64,000 nucleotides of DNA from Tupaia tana. Lineage: Eukaryota > Chordata > Mammalia > Scandentia > Tupaiidae. Both the position numbers and the translations under genes were made by a program. Positions 43,510 through 54,442 of the stretch are shown here, one piece after another. The stretch covers positions 7,368,415-7,432,414 of the forward strand of contig JAKSZU010000008.1 in the NCBI GenBank assembly GCA_026018925.1, in the 5' to 3' direction. Position 1 is the first letter of the stretch; every line of letters starts with the position of its first letter. The notes under the pieces are model-generated. The model was not told the origin of the DNA. It searched no databases and saw nothing but the letters and a program-made list of their open reading frames with translations.

Positions 43510-43518
43510 TAAAAAGAG
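43222..43518 (+). mobile_element. tRNA-derived SINE with (AAAT)n tail
   Basis: Full-length copy whose tail has become about eight AAAT units (43474-43506). The duplication taccgagcagtagg and taccgagcagtggg flanks it. Confidence 0.95.
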
Positions 43519-44066
43519 TACCGAGCAGTGGGTGGAAGCCAGATCACAGTTAGAGACCCCGGGTCACCTTTCCTACATGACACTCGGGGGGAGCACCCTA
43601 ACCCCACCCAAACTTAGAGCTTTATTCTCCAGAAAAGGTTAAACCAAGAGTATCTGTAATAGACAATGCTTCATGAATGAAAGGAGTTAGATCTTACAGA
43701 GAAAATAAAAAGATTAGGAAGCTGAATTTAAAGTGCTCAGGTCTTTCTGTAATGCCTAGGATACCAGAAGGCAGATTTTTAACATAAGGCATGAGATTTA
43801 AAGACTATTTCACACAGACTTTTAGCAGGAAAGGCTTAGCAAATGGCCCACCCAAATTACCCTGTAAAAAAATTCAAAATCAGTAAGTCAGTGCCAGACA
43901 ACCAAAGCTTCCAGGGAGTCTCTCTATCCCCTCTTAATTATGAGCATTCAGGCAAAAATGACCGGGCTCATAAAAAAAAACAAAAAAACAAAAAAAAAAC
44001 AAAAAAAAACTGGTCATACTCAGAGTACAGGTGAAAATTAGCAGAGAAAACGGGGGCAGCCAGCAC
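43519..44066. other. Unassigned sequence with A-rich tract
   Basis: A tract of A runs separated by C lies at 43972-44009. No gene supported. Confidence 0.4.
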
Positions 44067-44146
44067 AGGGGAGTGCGCTTGTGGTTCCAACTACTTGGGA
44101 GGCCAAATAGAAGGATCCGGACACACTGAGACCCTGTCCAAAAAAA
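44067..44146 (+). mobile_element. 7SL-derived SINE fragment, internally deleted
   Basis: The string tgcgcttgtggttccaacta cttgggaggcc is close to the 7SL/Alu left-arm core, and cactgagaccctgtccaaaa to its 3' end. The middle is deleted. This is the only 7SL-like element I saw in the window. Confidence 0.65.
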
Positions 44147-45010
44147 GGGGGTGGGGGTGAGAGGACGAAGAAAGGAAGAAAAACAGTTGGCTGAAATAGA
44201 AACTATGCAAGGAAAACTTCCAGCAGTGGCCTGGGAACAATTCATAAAGAAAGAAAAACGGTGAAACTAGCTCTGAATTTCTCAGTGAAAATCCTGGAAG
44301 TAAGATGATAAAAAATAACTTCCAAACTGGAGTCCACATGCGAACTATCAGCTAAGCATAAGGATTCAGTAGAGACATTTTTAACACTGCAAGACCTCAA
44401 GAAATGTATTACCTTCGGAACTTTTCTTAAAAAGCTATAGGAGTATGTGCTCCATCAGGGTGGAAGCAGAAACAAGTGAACGAAAGACAAAGGATGGTGG
44501 AAACAGGGCTCCACCCAGGAGGACCGCTGAGAAGGCACTTCTGAGAGCTGGCTACTCAGTCTGCCCAGTGTGAGGAAGGCTGGCTTCCCAGATGCACACC
44601 TGGTCTCCCTAACAGGCCTCACTGCTCAGGCCCCTGCAGACATGCCGTCCTGCTGGGCTCTGATAGCACCTGACAGGTGGAGGCCACCCAGAGCTGGATC
44701 AGCTGCAAAACAGCCCCTCACAACTGCCCACGCTCTGCCCCACCCACGTTCAGGAGGTACTCACCCCAGCTGTGCTCCGTATTCCCGATCACGCCAGGCC
44801 CTGGGTGGGGGCTTTGGGGCAGGGGCCCTTTCGCGCCGAGGTCCTGCTGCATCCCTTGGGCTCTCTACAAGCCACTGTCCTCCAGGCAGCTGAGCTCATT
44901 CCTGGCATTGTTAGGTTTGTGTTTACTCCTCACTATTTAATAAAACAAAGGTTGTCCTTGCAACACATAAACAGGTGTTAAAACTGATTTTTTAAAAATA
45001 AGGAAGTATA
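44147..45010. other. Intergenic DNA, unassigned
   Basis: The part at 44530-44900 is GC-richer with overlapping short frames, but no recognisable protein or splice structure. Otherwise nothing is recognised. Confidence 0.4.
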
Positions 45011-45276
45011 GGGACCAGCACTTAGCATAATGGTTATGTTGCTGGACTCCCACGTAGTCGACCACGGTTTGAGTCCCAGATCCAGTGGCTTAAACTCACT
45101 CTGGGCATGTGTGCGTGCGTGCCCAAGATCCCGAGAGGAGAATGGAGGAGAAGGGGTTGCGGCATGGCCATCCCCCCGGGGGGTGATTTCTCGCTTTCTG
45201 TCTCTATGTCTCTCTCTGTCGTTCTGGTGAGCGCATACGCCCTATAGCGAAAAACCTCTCCAAAAATAATAATAAT
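45011..45276 (+). mobile_element. tRNA-derived SINE, first of a head-to-tail pair
   Basis: Full-length copy with an (AAT)n tail. The target aataaggaagtata is perfect on both sides (ending at 45010 and at 45290). Confidence 0.96.
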
Positions 45277-45290
45277 AATAAGGAAGTATA

Positions 45291-45534
45291 GGGCCAGCAC
45301 GTGGTGTGGTGGTGAGAGCCCTGGACTAACCACATGGCTGACCTCTGCTGGAGCTAGACCCTACGGCTTGAAAAGGCTGGGTGCCTATGCATGCCCAAAA
45401 CCCCAAGAGGAGAAGGGAGAAGGGACTGCGGAGTGGCCTTCCCCCTGGGGGGTAATTTCTCATTTTCCCTCTCTCTGTCTCTGGCAAGTGCACAAGCCCT
45501 ATGACAAAAATGTAAAAATTAAAATAAAACAAAA
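45291..45534 (+). mobile_element. tRNA-derived SINE, second of a head-to-tail pair
   Basis: A different, older-type copy (GGGCCAGCACGTGGTGTGG) starts at the first base after the duplication of the previous SINE. Its own right flank reads aaaaggaaatattt, a diverged form of the same target. Confidence 0.9.
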
Positions 45535-45668
45535 TAAAAGGAAATATTTAAAACTAAAGATAGGACAGTGGTTGATTTGCTGGGGAACATGGACCAGAGT
45601 AGCCCAGGATGCTAGCTAGTCCTGCCCCAACTGGTGGCGCTTCAACATTTGTTTTATTTTCATTCATA
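45535..45668. other. Short spacer
   Basis: No recognised element. Confidence 0.4.
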
Positions 45669-45893
45669 TGCTCTTCTTTTCTGAAGTTTTAAATTTTATT
45701 TCATGAAAGAAAGACAGCAAGAGAGAGAGAAGCGCCCTCAATGGGTCCCAGCCACTTCGGCCAGCCAGGATCATAAACAAGCACACCACCCGGTCATGTG
45801 CAGGCCGGTCTGGGAACCAAACCCCGTCCTCTGTGTGACTCCGGCGTTTCAGAGCAGGTGCTGAAGCTGCACCTCTGTGGCTGCACCACTCTT
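45669..45893 (-). mobile_element. Divergent SINE of a second subfamily
   Basis: Minus-strand element with an AT-rich tail, a (GA)n tract at 45720-45730 and a GC-rich head. It resembles the elements at 20945 and 53605. Confidence 0.55.
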
Positions 45894-45924
45894 CTTTACT
45901 ATGATAGTTTACAGTTAAATTTAT

Positions 45925-46165
45925 TTCTTAATTTGCCTAAGAGTTTGTGTGCTTGCTAGAGACAGAGACAGAGGGACAGGAAGAAAGCACCCCCAACAGG
46001 GCATGGTCATGCCACTATCTCTTCTCTCCCTCCTTTCAGGACTTTTGAGCATGTATGCACGTGTGCCCCCTGTGTTTTTCAAGCTTTCAGGACCAGGATT
46101 TGAACCACATCCAAACCAGTCATGTGGGATCTGGCTGCCTTAAACCAGGCCTAAAGCCAGTCCTA
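45925..46165 (-). mobile_element. tRNA-derived SINE, older variant
   Basis: Minus-strand copy: gcttgctagagacagagaca, then a gggcatggtcatgcc block, and a degraded head near 46160. Confidence 0.85.
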
Positions 46166-46352
46166 CAAGGGCTGTATTTTTGATACTTCCTTCAGGTAGT
46201 AAAATAAATGTCTAATTAAATATATACAAACCAAGTAAGAGCCAAAACAGAACGTTATTCTGGTAACCATTTCCAGGCAGTTTCTGGTAGAATGGAAAAC
46301 ATTCCATTGGAACGCTGTACAGAGATCATTTTTCTGTGTTGAAGTCCTCATT
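46166..46352. other. Short unassigned spacer
   Basis: No recognised element. Confidence 0.4.
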
Positions 46353-46367
46353 AAAAAATGTCTTGCT

Positions 46368-46627
46368 GGGACCAGCAGTTAGCATAATGGCTATGGCGCT
46401 GGACTCCCACGTAGTCGACCGTGGTTCACGTCCCGGACCCGGTGGCTTAAAACTCACGCCGGGCGCATGTGCATGCGTGCCCAAGATCCCGAGAGGAGAA
46501 TGGAGGAGAAGGGATTGCGGCGTGACCATCCCCCCTGGGGGTGATTTCTTGCTTTCTGTCTCTCTGTCTCTTTCTGTCTGTCTGGCGAGCGCATGCGCCC
46601 TATAGCAAAAACCTCTCCAAAAAAAAA
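46368..46627 (+). mobile_element. tRNA-derived SINE, young copy
   Basis: CpG-rich full-length copy. The duplication aaaaaatgtcttgct lies at 46353-46367 and at about 46628-46642. Confidence 0.97.
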
Positions 46628-46642
46628 AAAAAATGTCTTGCT

Positions 46643-47091
46643 TGTTTTCCTCATGTGCCTCTCCTACTAAATGCTGTAAAGCTACCTCAAAAACAAACAA
46701 ACAACAACAAAAACCCCTGCAAGGTAATAACTTTTGCTAAATGGCTAAATGAGAAGAGAAAGATTGAGCGGAAGGCAAAGAAAACAGCTAATTTATGACT
46801 CTTAATTTGCTGATAACGACATTGCAACTAAAAAGCACCATTTGTGATGTTGATTTTTCATTGACCAAGAAATATCAGTGAGCTCTATTTTCATCAGATG
46901 GCGTAAGTGTCATAAAGACTGACAAAAAATAATAAATTTTGTATTACCCTCTCCATCAACAGAATTGTTTTTAAAATAATTCATAATAACAGCAATATAT
47001 AATATTATGGTGTAGTATATGTATAGTGTATAGTATATTGTCAAAAGAAAAACCTAAGCACATTTAAATTTTAAAGAGTTTCTTTCAGGGA
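46643..47091. other. AT-rich sequence, unassigned
   Basis: No recognised element. Confidence 0.4.
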
Positions 47092-47245
47092 GGCCAGCAG
47101 GTGGCATGGTGGTTAAAGGCTCTGGACTCACTCATGATTGACTGTGGTTCAAGTCCCAGAACATGCATCTTGCTTTCTTACTTTCTCTCTCTGTGTGTCT
47201 GATGAGTGCATGTGCCCTGTAAGAAATTTTTAAAATAATAATAAT
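47092..47245 (+). mobile_element. Short tRNA-SINE variant (internally deleted)
   Basis: Head AGGCCAGCAGGTGGCATGG, B-box region, then directly the CT tract and gatgagtgcatgtgccctgt. Confidence 0.85.
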
Positions 47246-47604
47246 AATGATAAGTAAAAGTAAATGAATACATTAAAAATAGTTTATTTGAACATTTAGC
47301 AATTCACAATCTAAGTCCCTCCAGACCACAGGAGCTAGCACCTCCCTAGGAAGGGCAGGAAGGGCAACTCTCCTGATGTATTTGCAGAAGCAGGACAAAG
47401 ACACTGTGCTCAGTTAGCACTTAATCTGTGCTTTCTTCTGGCTGGCTCAGTTTCCAGTTTCAATTTACTGTGTACACTCAGCTTTGGCTGTTCACAAAGT
47501 TAAAGTACCAAAGCCACTACAGTCTGTCTCTCCTGAATGTGTGTGCCACACATATATGTCCTAACTATGTATGTCGTATATAATAGTGTAACTTATAACA
47601 TGCA
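47246..47604. other. Unassigned sequence
   Basis: No recognised element. Confidence 0.4.
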
Positions 47605-47681
47605 TTAGGTCGTCAGGAAGGTCATGACATATTTTTCTAGGTGTTTGTATGAAAAAATGCATCATGACTTTTCTGATGGCC
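47605..47681. mobile_element. Mariner-type MITE
   Basis: 77 bp with inverted ends (ttaggtcgtcaggaaggtca at the left and the complement aggccatcagaaaagtcatg at the right). It shares gtcatgacatatttttyta and aaatgcatcatgact with the copy at 10839. Confidence 0.75.
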
Positions 47682-47689
47682 TTTTTCCG

Positions 47690-48085
47690 TAAACTTTGTA
47701 GACCCCTTGTATATCTTCAAAAAGTTTATGGAAAATGGATATTATGAAAAAGTATGTGTGGATTTCAGAAACTTTTTACACCAAAATAAACTCAGACTTT
47801 TCAAAAAAATTGTTAGAAGGCTTGCATATTTGTCAGAGACAGAGACAGAGAGGGTCAGAGAGAGAGAAAGCGCTCCCCTACAAGGCATGGTGCAATCCTT
47901 TCTCTTCCATTTCTCTATCTGTCAGGATTTGGGGCATGTGTTTTTCAAGCTGTGGGAGCTGGATTCGAACTGTGGTCAGTCATATGAAATTTGGCTCCCT
48001 TAACTACTAGGCCACAGGGTCAGCTCTAACTCATACTTTAATTCCATTTCTCCACAAAGTTTTTGAAATCCCTCATATATGTATA
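47690..48085. mobile_element. Second MITE family, interrupted by a SINE
   Basis: The left arm (tatatcttcaaaaagtttatgg..., from about 47709) and the complement of the right arm (tatatgagggatttcaaaaa..., ending about 48083) are similar over about 45 bases. These are the terminal inverted repeats. A SINE occupies the middle. Confidence 0.6.
47815..48027 (-). mobile_element. tRNA-derived SINE inserted in a MITE
   Basis: Minus-strand older copy with gagacagagacagagagggt and a head near taggccacagggtcagc. Confidence 0.8.
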
Positions 48086-48119
48086 ATGTCACATTTGGAG
48101 AGGTATTATGTAACCAAAG

Positions 48120-48900
48120 CTAATGTTAGGGCGATCACTATCCCACTGGAGAACCCAAATGGGCCTCCCATCTACTTGTCCTAACCTGCTCACCTCAGGC
48201 AGGTAGTCATGGAGCCCTCTGAGGTCCTAGAAGCTCCACCAGGGTGAAGGGAGAAGGAAGGCTGAGCCAAGGGCACTCAGACTCTGAACTTGTCCTCACT
48301 TAGAAACACACTCCACCATGTCCTTCCCCACGTAGAAACCCACCAAGAACAAAGCTCATCTTCTCCTGAGAGCTCTTCTGGGTGAGGCAGCCAACTCCTT
48401 CTGAGAATGTACTCCCTTCTGGCCCCCACTAACCTCACATCAGAGCTGTGAGAGCACCAAGGTTTACGGGGACCACGCCTTGATCTCAGTGATGGGGAGT
48501 TCAGGCCTGACAAGAAATCGGTCAGACGAAGGACTTCTCAGGGCCTCTATTTCTCCCATTTCCTGCTGTGTCTGATTAAGATAACAGTCTATGACCCCTC
48601 CCAGACCCAGCTGGCAGTTGTTAAGATAGACTGACTCCAGGAGTTCATGACAAATAAATTCCCAACCCAGGTGTAGCCCTTTGAAATCCTTTTAAAGGCC
48701 TGGCTTGTTGGAGTGATGAGGGAGAGGCACAGAAAGGAGTATAGCAGAGTGAGAAGTGCAGAGTTGGAGCTGCGAGCTTCGTGGGTTTCCCATACCCCTG
48801 GCTCTCTTTTGCAGACAAGTGCTGTGCTGTGCTGTGGCGGAGTTGCTTATTTTGTGTCCAGTCTCACTAATCTGAGCTCAAACAGCATAATGACTCCTCA
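48120..48900 (+). repeat. Possible LTR-like sequence
   Basis: A non-coding block of about 0.8 kb with balanced composition, an AATAAA at 48653-48658 and a pyrimidine-rich segment after it. No matching partner LTR or internal viral sequence, so this is tentative. Confidence 0.25.
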
Positions 48901-48954
48901 AATATGTGACACTCTCCACTTCCTGGCCATGCATTTCTTCTTAAAGAATTAGAA

Positions 48955-49143
48955 AAAGATTCAAAGAGGGATCATCCCCCCAGTGATGGCCATGCTGCAA
49001 TCCTTCCTCCTCCATGCCCCTCTTAGGACTTTGGGCATATATGCACACACATACCCAGTGTGTTCCACCAGATCGCAGATTTGAACCATGGTTTCCCATG
49101 ATTCAAATCCAGCCACTTAACCACCATGCCACCTGCTGACCCC
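48955..49143 (-). mobile_element. tRNA-derived SINE, 3'-truncated
   Basis: Minus-strand copy lacking the tail and most of the CT tract. It begins at tcaaagagggatcatccccc and runs to the head at ccacctgctgacccc. Confidence 0.85.
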
Positions 49144-49189
49144 TTATTTTCTTGTCTTCTCTAAAACCCTCAGTAAAATTCTGAAGTTC

Positions 49190-49481
49190 GGGAGTCAGCA
49201 GGTAGCATAGTGGTTAAGTCACTAGACTCTCATGTGGTTGACCACGGTTCAAATCCCAAGCCTGGTGGCTTGAAACTCACACCAGGTGTTTATGCATGTG
49301 TGTGTGTGTGTGTGGGGGGGGGGGGGGTGTGTGCCCAAAATACCAAGAGTAGAATGGAGGAGAAGGGATTTTAGCACGATCATCCTCTGGGGGGTGCAGG
49401 AGTGATTGCTCACTCTCTCTCTTCTCTCTCTCTCTCTGTCTCTCCAGCAAGTGCATGTGCCCTATAGCAAAAATCTTCCCC

Positions 49482-49512
<31 letters not shown>

Positions 49513-49513
49513 G
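49190..49513 (+). mobile_element. tRNA-derived SINE with expanded internal repeat
   Basis: Longer than usual because the tgtgtgcgtgc segment has become (TG)n followed by a G run at 49298-49327. It ends in about 29 A residues. Confidence 0.92.
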
Positions 49514-50479
49514 CAGTTTTTACACTTTTCCACATATTTATTGTTAAGCTAGTTTCTAAGGCACTCCAATTTTAGTTACTATTGTGGAGAGGGTGTTCTT
49601 CCCCCCTCCTCTGTTTTCTATGGTTGGTATAGAAGAAAGGGGTTAATTTGTGAATGTTTATTTTGTATCCATTCACTTTAAACTCTTACTAATTCTAAGA
49701 ATTTTTCACCAGATTATTATGAGTATTAAATTGCATTATCACAATACCCTTCTTTTCCGTTGTCTAATTCTTCCTCTTTTTCAGCTGTTTTTATGCACTT
49801 GGCAGAGCAGATCCTTTCTAGGATTTCTGGCTTACATATAATCACTGTGCGTCTCTGTGGGATACAGCATGGCTTTTTAAAGTATTTACAGTGTTATAAT
49901 CAAATCACAGATGTATGTGTTTGCATATTTGTTAATCATTTTCTTCCAACACCTCCCCACTTCTTATCCCAATGCAGTATCTAGTTTTTCCACTTATTCT
50001 GTCAATGTTTATGCTATGGAATCTGTAAGATTCCACTGTGAAGTGAGAACACTCAGTATATGTTAAATGAGGACATATAGTATTTATCATCTATAGCCCG
50101 GCTCATTTTACTAAAAATAGAATCCAGGATCATCCATTTCATGTTAAACGCCAAATCATTATTCTGTATGTCCGAGTAGTATTCTTCTGTATATATGTGT
50201 CTCTTTTTCTTTATCCATTCATCAGTTGGGCATGTAGGTTGATTCCACATCTTAGCTGTTGTGAATAATGCCACAATAAACATAGATGTGCAAAAGTCTT
50301 TCTGGTAGAGTGACTTTCTGTCCTTTGGTATCTATCCAATAGTGGGATTACTGGATCATACAATAGTTCTACTTTTAGATTTTTTTTTTGTGGGTTCTCC
50401 ATATTGTTTTCCACAATGACTGTATTAATTATTTCCATTCCCATCAGCAGTGCATGAGGGGTTTCCTTTTTTTTTTTAA

Positions 50480-50646
50480 TGTTTTTTTTTTTTTGCTACA
50501 GGGCATGTACACTCGCCAGAGAGACAGAAAGTGAGAAATCACCCCCTAGGGGGGATGGCCACACCGCAATCCCTTCTCCTTTCTCGAACCGCAGTCGACT
50601 ACATGGGAGTCCAGTGACATAGCCATTTCACCAACTGCTGGTCCCG
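50480..50646 (-). mobile_element. tRNA-derived SINE with internal deletion
   Basis: Only about 165 bp. The central block between cccttctcc and cgaaccgcagtcgac is missing, unlike the short variant at 16580. Confidence 0.88.
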
Positions 50647-50901
50647 ATTTTCTGTATCTTCATAGTTAAACTCACTAGTTTATATGTGCCCAGAAATGTA
50701 TTCTTTTTTTCTATGTTTTTTCATTTGTTGTGGTGTAATTATTCAAAACAGTCCCTTAAGAGTCTTTGAACTTCTGCGATACCAGTTGTAATATTTTTAA
50801 ATATCTGATTATTTTTATTTGGATCTCTTCTTTTTTTTTTTTTTGTAGTCTAGCTAAAGGTTTTTTAAATTTTGTTTGTCTTTTAAAAAAACTCAGCTCT
50901 T

Positions 50902-51167
50902 GGGACCAGCATTTAGAGTAATGGCTATGTCGCTGGACTCCCATGTAGTCGACCGCAATTTGCATCCCGGACCAGTGGCTTAAAACTCATGCCGGGCGCG
51001 TGTGCATGCGTGCCCAAGATCCCGAGAGGAGAATGGAGAAGAAGGGATTGCAGCGTGACCAGCCGCCCTGGGGGGTGATTTCTCACTTTCTGACTCTATG
51101 TCTTTTTCTGTCTGTCTGGCGAGCACACGCGTCATATAGCGAAAAAACCTCTCAAAAAAATTAAAAA
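50902..51167 (+). mobile_element. tRNA-derived SINE inserted in L1
   Basis: Full-length young copy. The duplication aaaaaaactcagctctt flanks it (50885-50901 and about 51169-51185). Confidence 0.96.
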
Positions 51168-51225
51168 AAAAAAAACTCAGCTCTTTGTTTTGTTGATATT
51201 TTATATTTTATGTCTCTAGTTCATT

Positions 51226-51372
51226 TGTTACTACTCTGATATTTTCCATTTATGTCTGTTTTATTTACTACTGCTCTGATATTTTCTATTTTATATCTCT
51301 GTTCAATTTATTGCTACTCTGATATTTTCTATTTTATCACTATTTCACTGATTAGTACTCTGATATTTCTTT
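51226..51372. repeat. Imperfect tandem repeat within L1
   Basis: The core tactctgatattttctatttta occurs four times at spacings of about 40-50 bp (51231, 51273, 51314, 51356). Confidence 0.75.
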
Positions 51373-52249
51373 CCTACTAATTTGGGTTTAGTTTCCACTT
51401 CTTATTACAATTCCTTAAGGTGAAACACTCAATTGTTTATTTGAAATGTTTCTTCTTTTATAATGTAGGTATTTATTGCTTTAAACTTCCCTTTAGGAAC
51501 TAAATTTGCTATATCCCATTAGTCTTGACATGTTGTTTTCATTTTCATTTCTGCCTATTGGTTGTGTTCAGGAACATGTTTTATTTCCATGTATTTGTAA
51601 GGTTTCTGAGGTTTCTTTTGTGCTGATTTCTACTTTGATACCACTGTAGCCAAAAAGGTACTAGATATGATTTCAGTCTCTGTAAATTTGCTAAGACTTG
51701 TTTGGGGACCTAAAATACGATCAGTCCAGGAGAACGTTCCATGGGCAGTTAAGAAAAACTTGTGTTCTGTATGTGTCGGTTGTAGTGTTCTGTAAATAGT
51801 ATTGGCCTAGAGAGCCATTTAAATCCAACGAGTCATGGCTGGTTTTCTGTCTGGATGATCTGTCCATTGATGGAAATGAGGTAATGAATTCTCTACTACG
51901 AATGCATTGCAATCCGCCTCTCTCTTTCGATTTATTGATGTTTGCTGTATGTATCCAATGTTGATTGCATATGTATTACAATATATATCCTTTTGCTAAA
52001 TTGACCTCTCTGTTATATAATGACTCTTTGTCCCTCTTTACTGTTGCTTACAGTCTATTTTATCTCGTATAAAATATGTACTACAGCTACTCCTGCTCTA
52101 TCACGGTTCCATCCGCACATGCTCTCTTTTACCTTCCCTTCTCTATGTAATTCGAGCTCTTTTTCTAATTATTTGCATTGTAAAGATTTACTACAACTTA
52201 GTGTTTGCCTTTCACTTTCATAATGACATCTTTCCATAAACCGCAGATT

Positions 52250-52447
52250 CCAACATGGTAAAACCTGACACTCTGCCAGCCAGTCCTACATGGGAAGGTT
52301 CCTGGTTCATCTGGAGAACTCCCTTAGTATGCCAGGCATGCTTGTGCCCATGATCTGAGCTGGCTGGAGGCTGGGATGGATTATAGCATCAAGACCCTGT
52401 AGGGGATGTGGTCACTCTCTCTCTTCCTTCTCAATCATGGAAAAAAT
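52250..52447 (+). mobile_element. Divergent SINE of a second subfamily
   Basis: Plus-strand element with a head near gccagccagtcctacatggg, a CT tract at 52414-52430 and an A-rich end. It is the sense orientation of the type seen at 53605. Confidence 0.5.
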
Positions 52448-52455
52448 GAATGAAT

Positions 52456-52610
52456 AGGGGTTAGCAGGTGGCATAGTGGCTAAGGCACTGGACTCCCATT
52501 TAGCTGATTATAGTTCAAGTACTGGACCTGACTTGAACTGTAATCTCTCTCTCTCTTTCTATTTATCTATATCTGGTGAGCACCTGTATCCTGTAGCAAA
52601 TTAAAAAAAG
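52456..52610 (+). mobile_element. Short tRNA-SINE variant (internally deleted)
   Basis: Head AGGGGTTAGCAGGTGGCATAG, a B-box region that appears partly duplicated (caagtactggacctgacttg), the CT tract and the gcacctgtatcctgtagc end. Confidence 0.82.
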
Positions 52611-52681
52611 AATAATGAAGATAAAATTAAATAAAAAATACTTTAAAAAAGAAATGAATAAATATACATTAAAAATAAATA

Positions 52682-52962
52682 GGGAGACCAGCAATTGGCA
52701 TTATGGCTATGGCGCTGGACTCCCATGTCATTGACCATGGTTCGAGTCCCAGACACAGTGGCTTAAACTCACAATGAGCACATGTGAGTGCATGCCCAAG
52801 ATCCCAAAAGGAGAATGGAGGAGAAGGGATTGTGGTATGGCCATCGCCCCTGGGGAGTGATTTCTCGCCCCCTGGAGAGTGATTTCTCGCTTTCTGTTTT
52901 TCTCTCTCTCTCTGTTTTCCTGGTGTGCACATGTGCCCTATAGCAAAAACTCTCAAAAAAAT
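52682..52962 (+). mobile_element. tRNA-derived SINE with internal duplication, first of a pair
   Basis: Full-length copy in which cccctggggagtgatttctcg is followed by a second cccctggagagtgatttctcg (52847-52890), a small tandem duplication. A second SINE begins a few bases after its A tail. Confidence 0.92.
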
Positions 52963-52968
52963 AAAAAA

Positions 52969-53225
52969 TAGGGTCAGCAGCTGGTGTTAAGATTAAAGCA
53001 GCTGAATCCCACATGGCCTACTGTGAGCTTTGAATCCTAGACCCATGGGCTTGAAAATTACGCTGGTCACGATGCTTCCCTGTCCAAAATCCTGACAGAA
53101 AAATGGAGGAGAAAGGATTGGATTGCAGTGAGGCCATTCCCCCAAGGTGACTTCTCACTTTCCTCCCAATTCCCTCTCTCTGTTTCTCTCTGGTGACTGC
53201 ACATGCTCTATAGGAAACAAAAATA
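52969..53225 (+). mobile_element. tRNA-derived SINE, second of a head-to-tail pair
   Basis: Older copy starting AGGGTCAGCAGCTGGTG right after the tail of the previous SINE. The short word aaaatag recurs at the junction. Confidence 0.85.
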
Positions 53226-53349
53226 TAGTAATAAATCATTTTTCTATCTCCAGGTTTATTGTTTGGGCTTTCACATTTACATCTTTAATCTCATAAAATT
53301 GACCTTTTTGTAAAGTGTATGGCTTTTTAAATAAAAATATATTCTTTTA

Positions 53350-53597
53350 TTTTTATATATACATATTTATTTGGGCAAGTTCATGTGCACTTGCCAGAGA
53401 GAATCAGAGAGGGTGGGAGGGAAAAGCACCCCACATGGGAAATGGCACAATCCTTTCTCCTCTACCTTGCCCTTCTTTGGGATTTTGAGCAAGTGTGCAC
53501 CCACATCTGACTTGTTTCTCAAGCTTCTGAGTCCAGGAGTCACACCACAGCCATATGGGATCTGCCTGCCTTCACCACCAGGCCAGAGCCAGCCCAC
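53350..53597 (-). mobile_element. tRNA-derived SINE, older variant
   Basis: Minus-strand copy with the tail tatatacatatttatttgg and a head near ccaggccagagccagccc. Confidence 0.82.
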
Positions 53598-53604
53598 TCT
53601 TCTT

Positions 53605-53835
53605 TATTTTAACCTTATTTATTTTTTTCCTTCTACAAGCAATAGTGACAGAGAGAGGGCACCCCCAATGGGATCTTGATGCTGCAAACTGAGTCAGTCC
53701 TGCATCACGGGCACACACGTGCTTAGCATGCTCAGGGAGGTCTCCCAAGGTGGAACCAGTGCCTTCTGGGGAAGGGTTTCTCGTGGGACCATCCCGTGTG
53801 GGTCAGCCTCACAGAGCACAGTGCTTTATTGCCAC
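53605..53835 (-). mobile_element. Divergent SINE of a second subfamily
   Basis: Minus-strand element with the tail ttaaccttatttattttttt, the tract gacagagagagggcaccccc and a GC-rich head. Related to those at 20945 and 45669. Confidence 0.5.
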
Positions 53836-54442
53836 AGCACTGTTCAGCACTCTCAAGGCTCCTTCTCTTTCATTTATTTTACATGCACTCACTGTATGTC
53901 ATTACCGCATAGCAGATGAATTTTCCCATCCAGAGGACACTGCATTTTGGCTCAGTTTGAGATATTACCATACATATTATCTCCACCAGATCATTTTCCA
54001 CTTTGTGTTTGCTACATGTTTCTAATTATTTCTTTTTTCCCCTTGATTTCTCCCTCTCCCCAATTAGTGCTGCCACTGTGGAAAACAATATGGAGATTCC
54101 CCAAGGCTATTTTTAAATTCATTTATTAATTTTATCTCTGTTTTCAAATTTATTTGTATGAAGTTCTCTCTTATCCTCCTAAAATCTTTATGATATCCAC
54201 GTGGTCTCTCCTGGTTTACTATTTACTCCTAATCATGGTTACTGTGCCTTCTCGCTTTTTCTTGCTAAGTCTCGATTGAGATAATGCCAGGTCAAGAAAT
54301 CTTTGTCAAGAGCCAACCTTTGGAATTATGGGATCTCCGTATTTTACAGCTGTTTTCTGATTTCTTCTTTTCCCTTTATTATTTCCTCCCACCTACTTTC
54401 TTTGAGGTTAATTTTGTTTTATCTCTATAACTTCTCTTTATT
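53836..54442 (-). mobile_element. Probable L1 antisense, decayed
   Basis: AT-rich with pieces resembling antisense L1 3' sequence. Assignment rests on composition and on neighbouring L1 in the same orientation. Confidence 0.4.

Larger units (their letters stand above)
49540..52240 (-). mobile_element. L1 element, antisense, split by SINEs
   Basis: The minus-strand frame at 50053-50283 contains DEWIKKKRHIYTEEYYSDIQ, the C-terminal signature of L1 ORF2. The sequence continues towards the 5' part through 52240, where antisense early-ORF2 blocks appear. SINEs interrupt it at 50480 and 50902. Not intact. Confidence 0.82.

Noticed and set aside
44570-44981. Cluster of three overlapping frames in GC-richer DNA
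   Set aside because: No splice-site-bounded exon, no family signature, and competing frames of similar length.
48277-48952. Possible gene at 48277-48952
   Set aside because: Frames are short and on opposite strands. The region looks more like a decayed LTR or old repeat.
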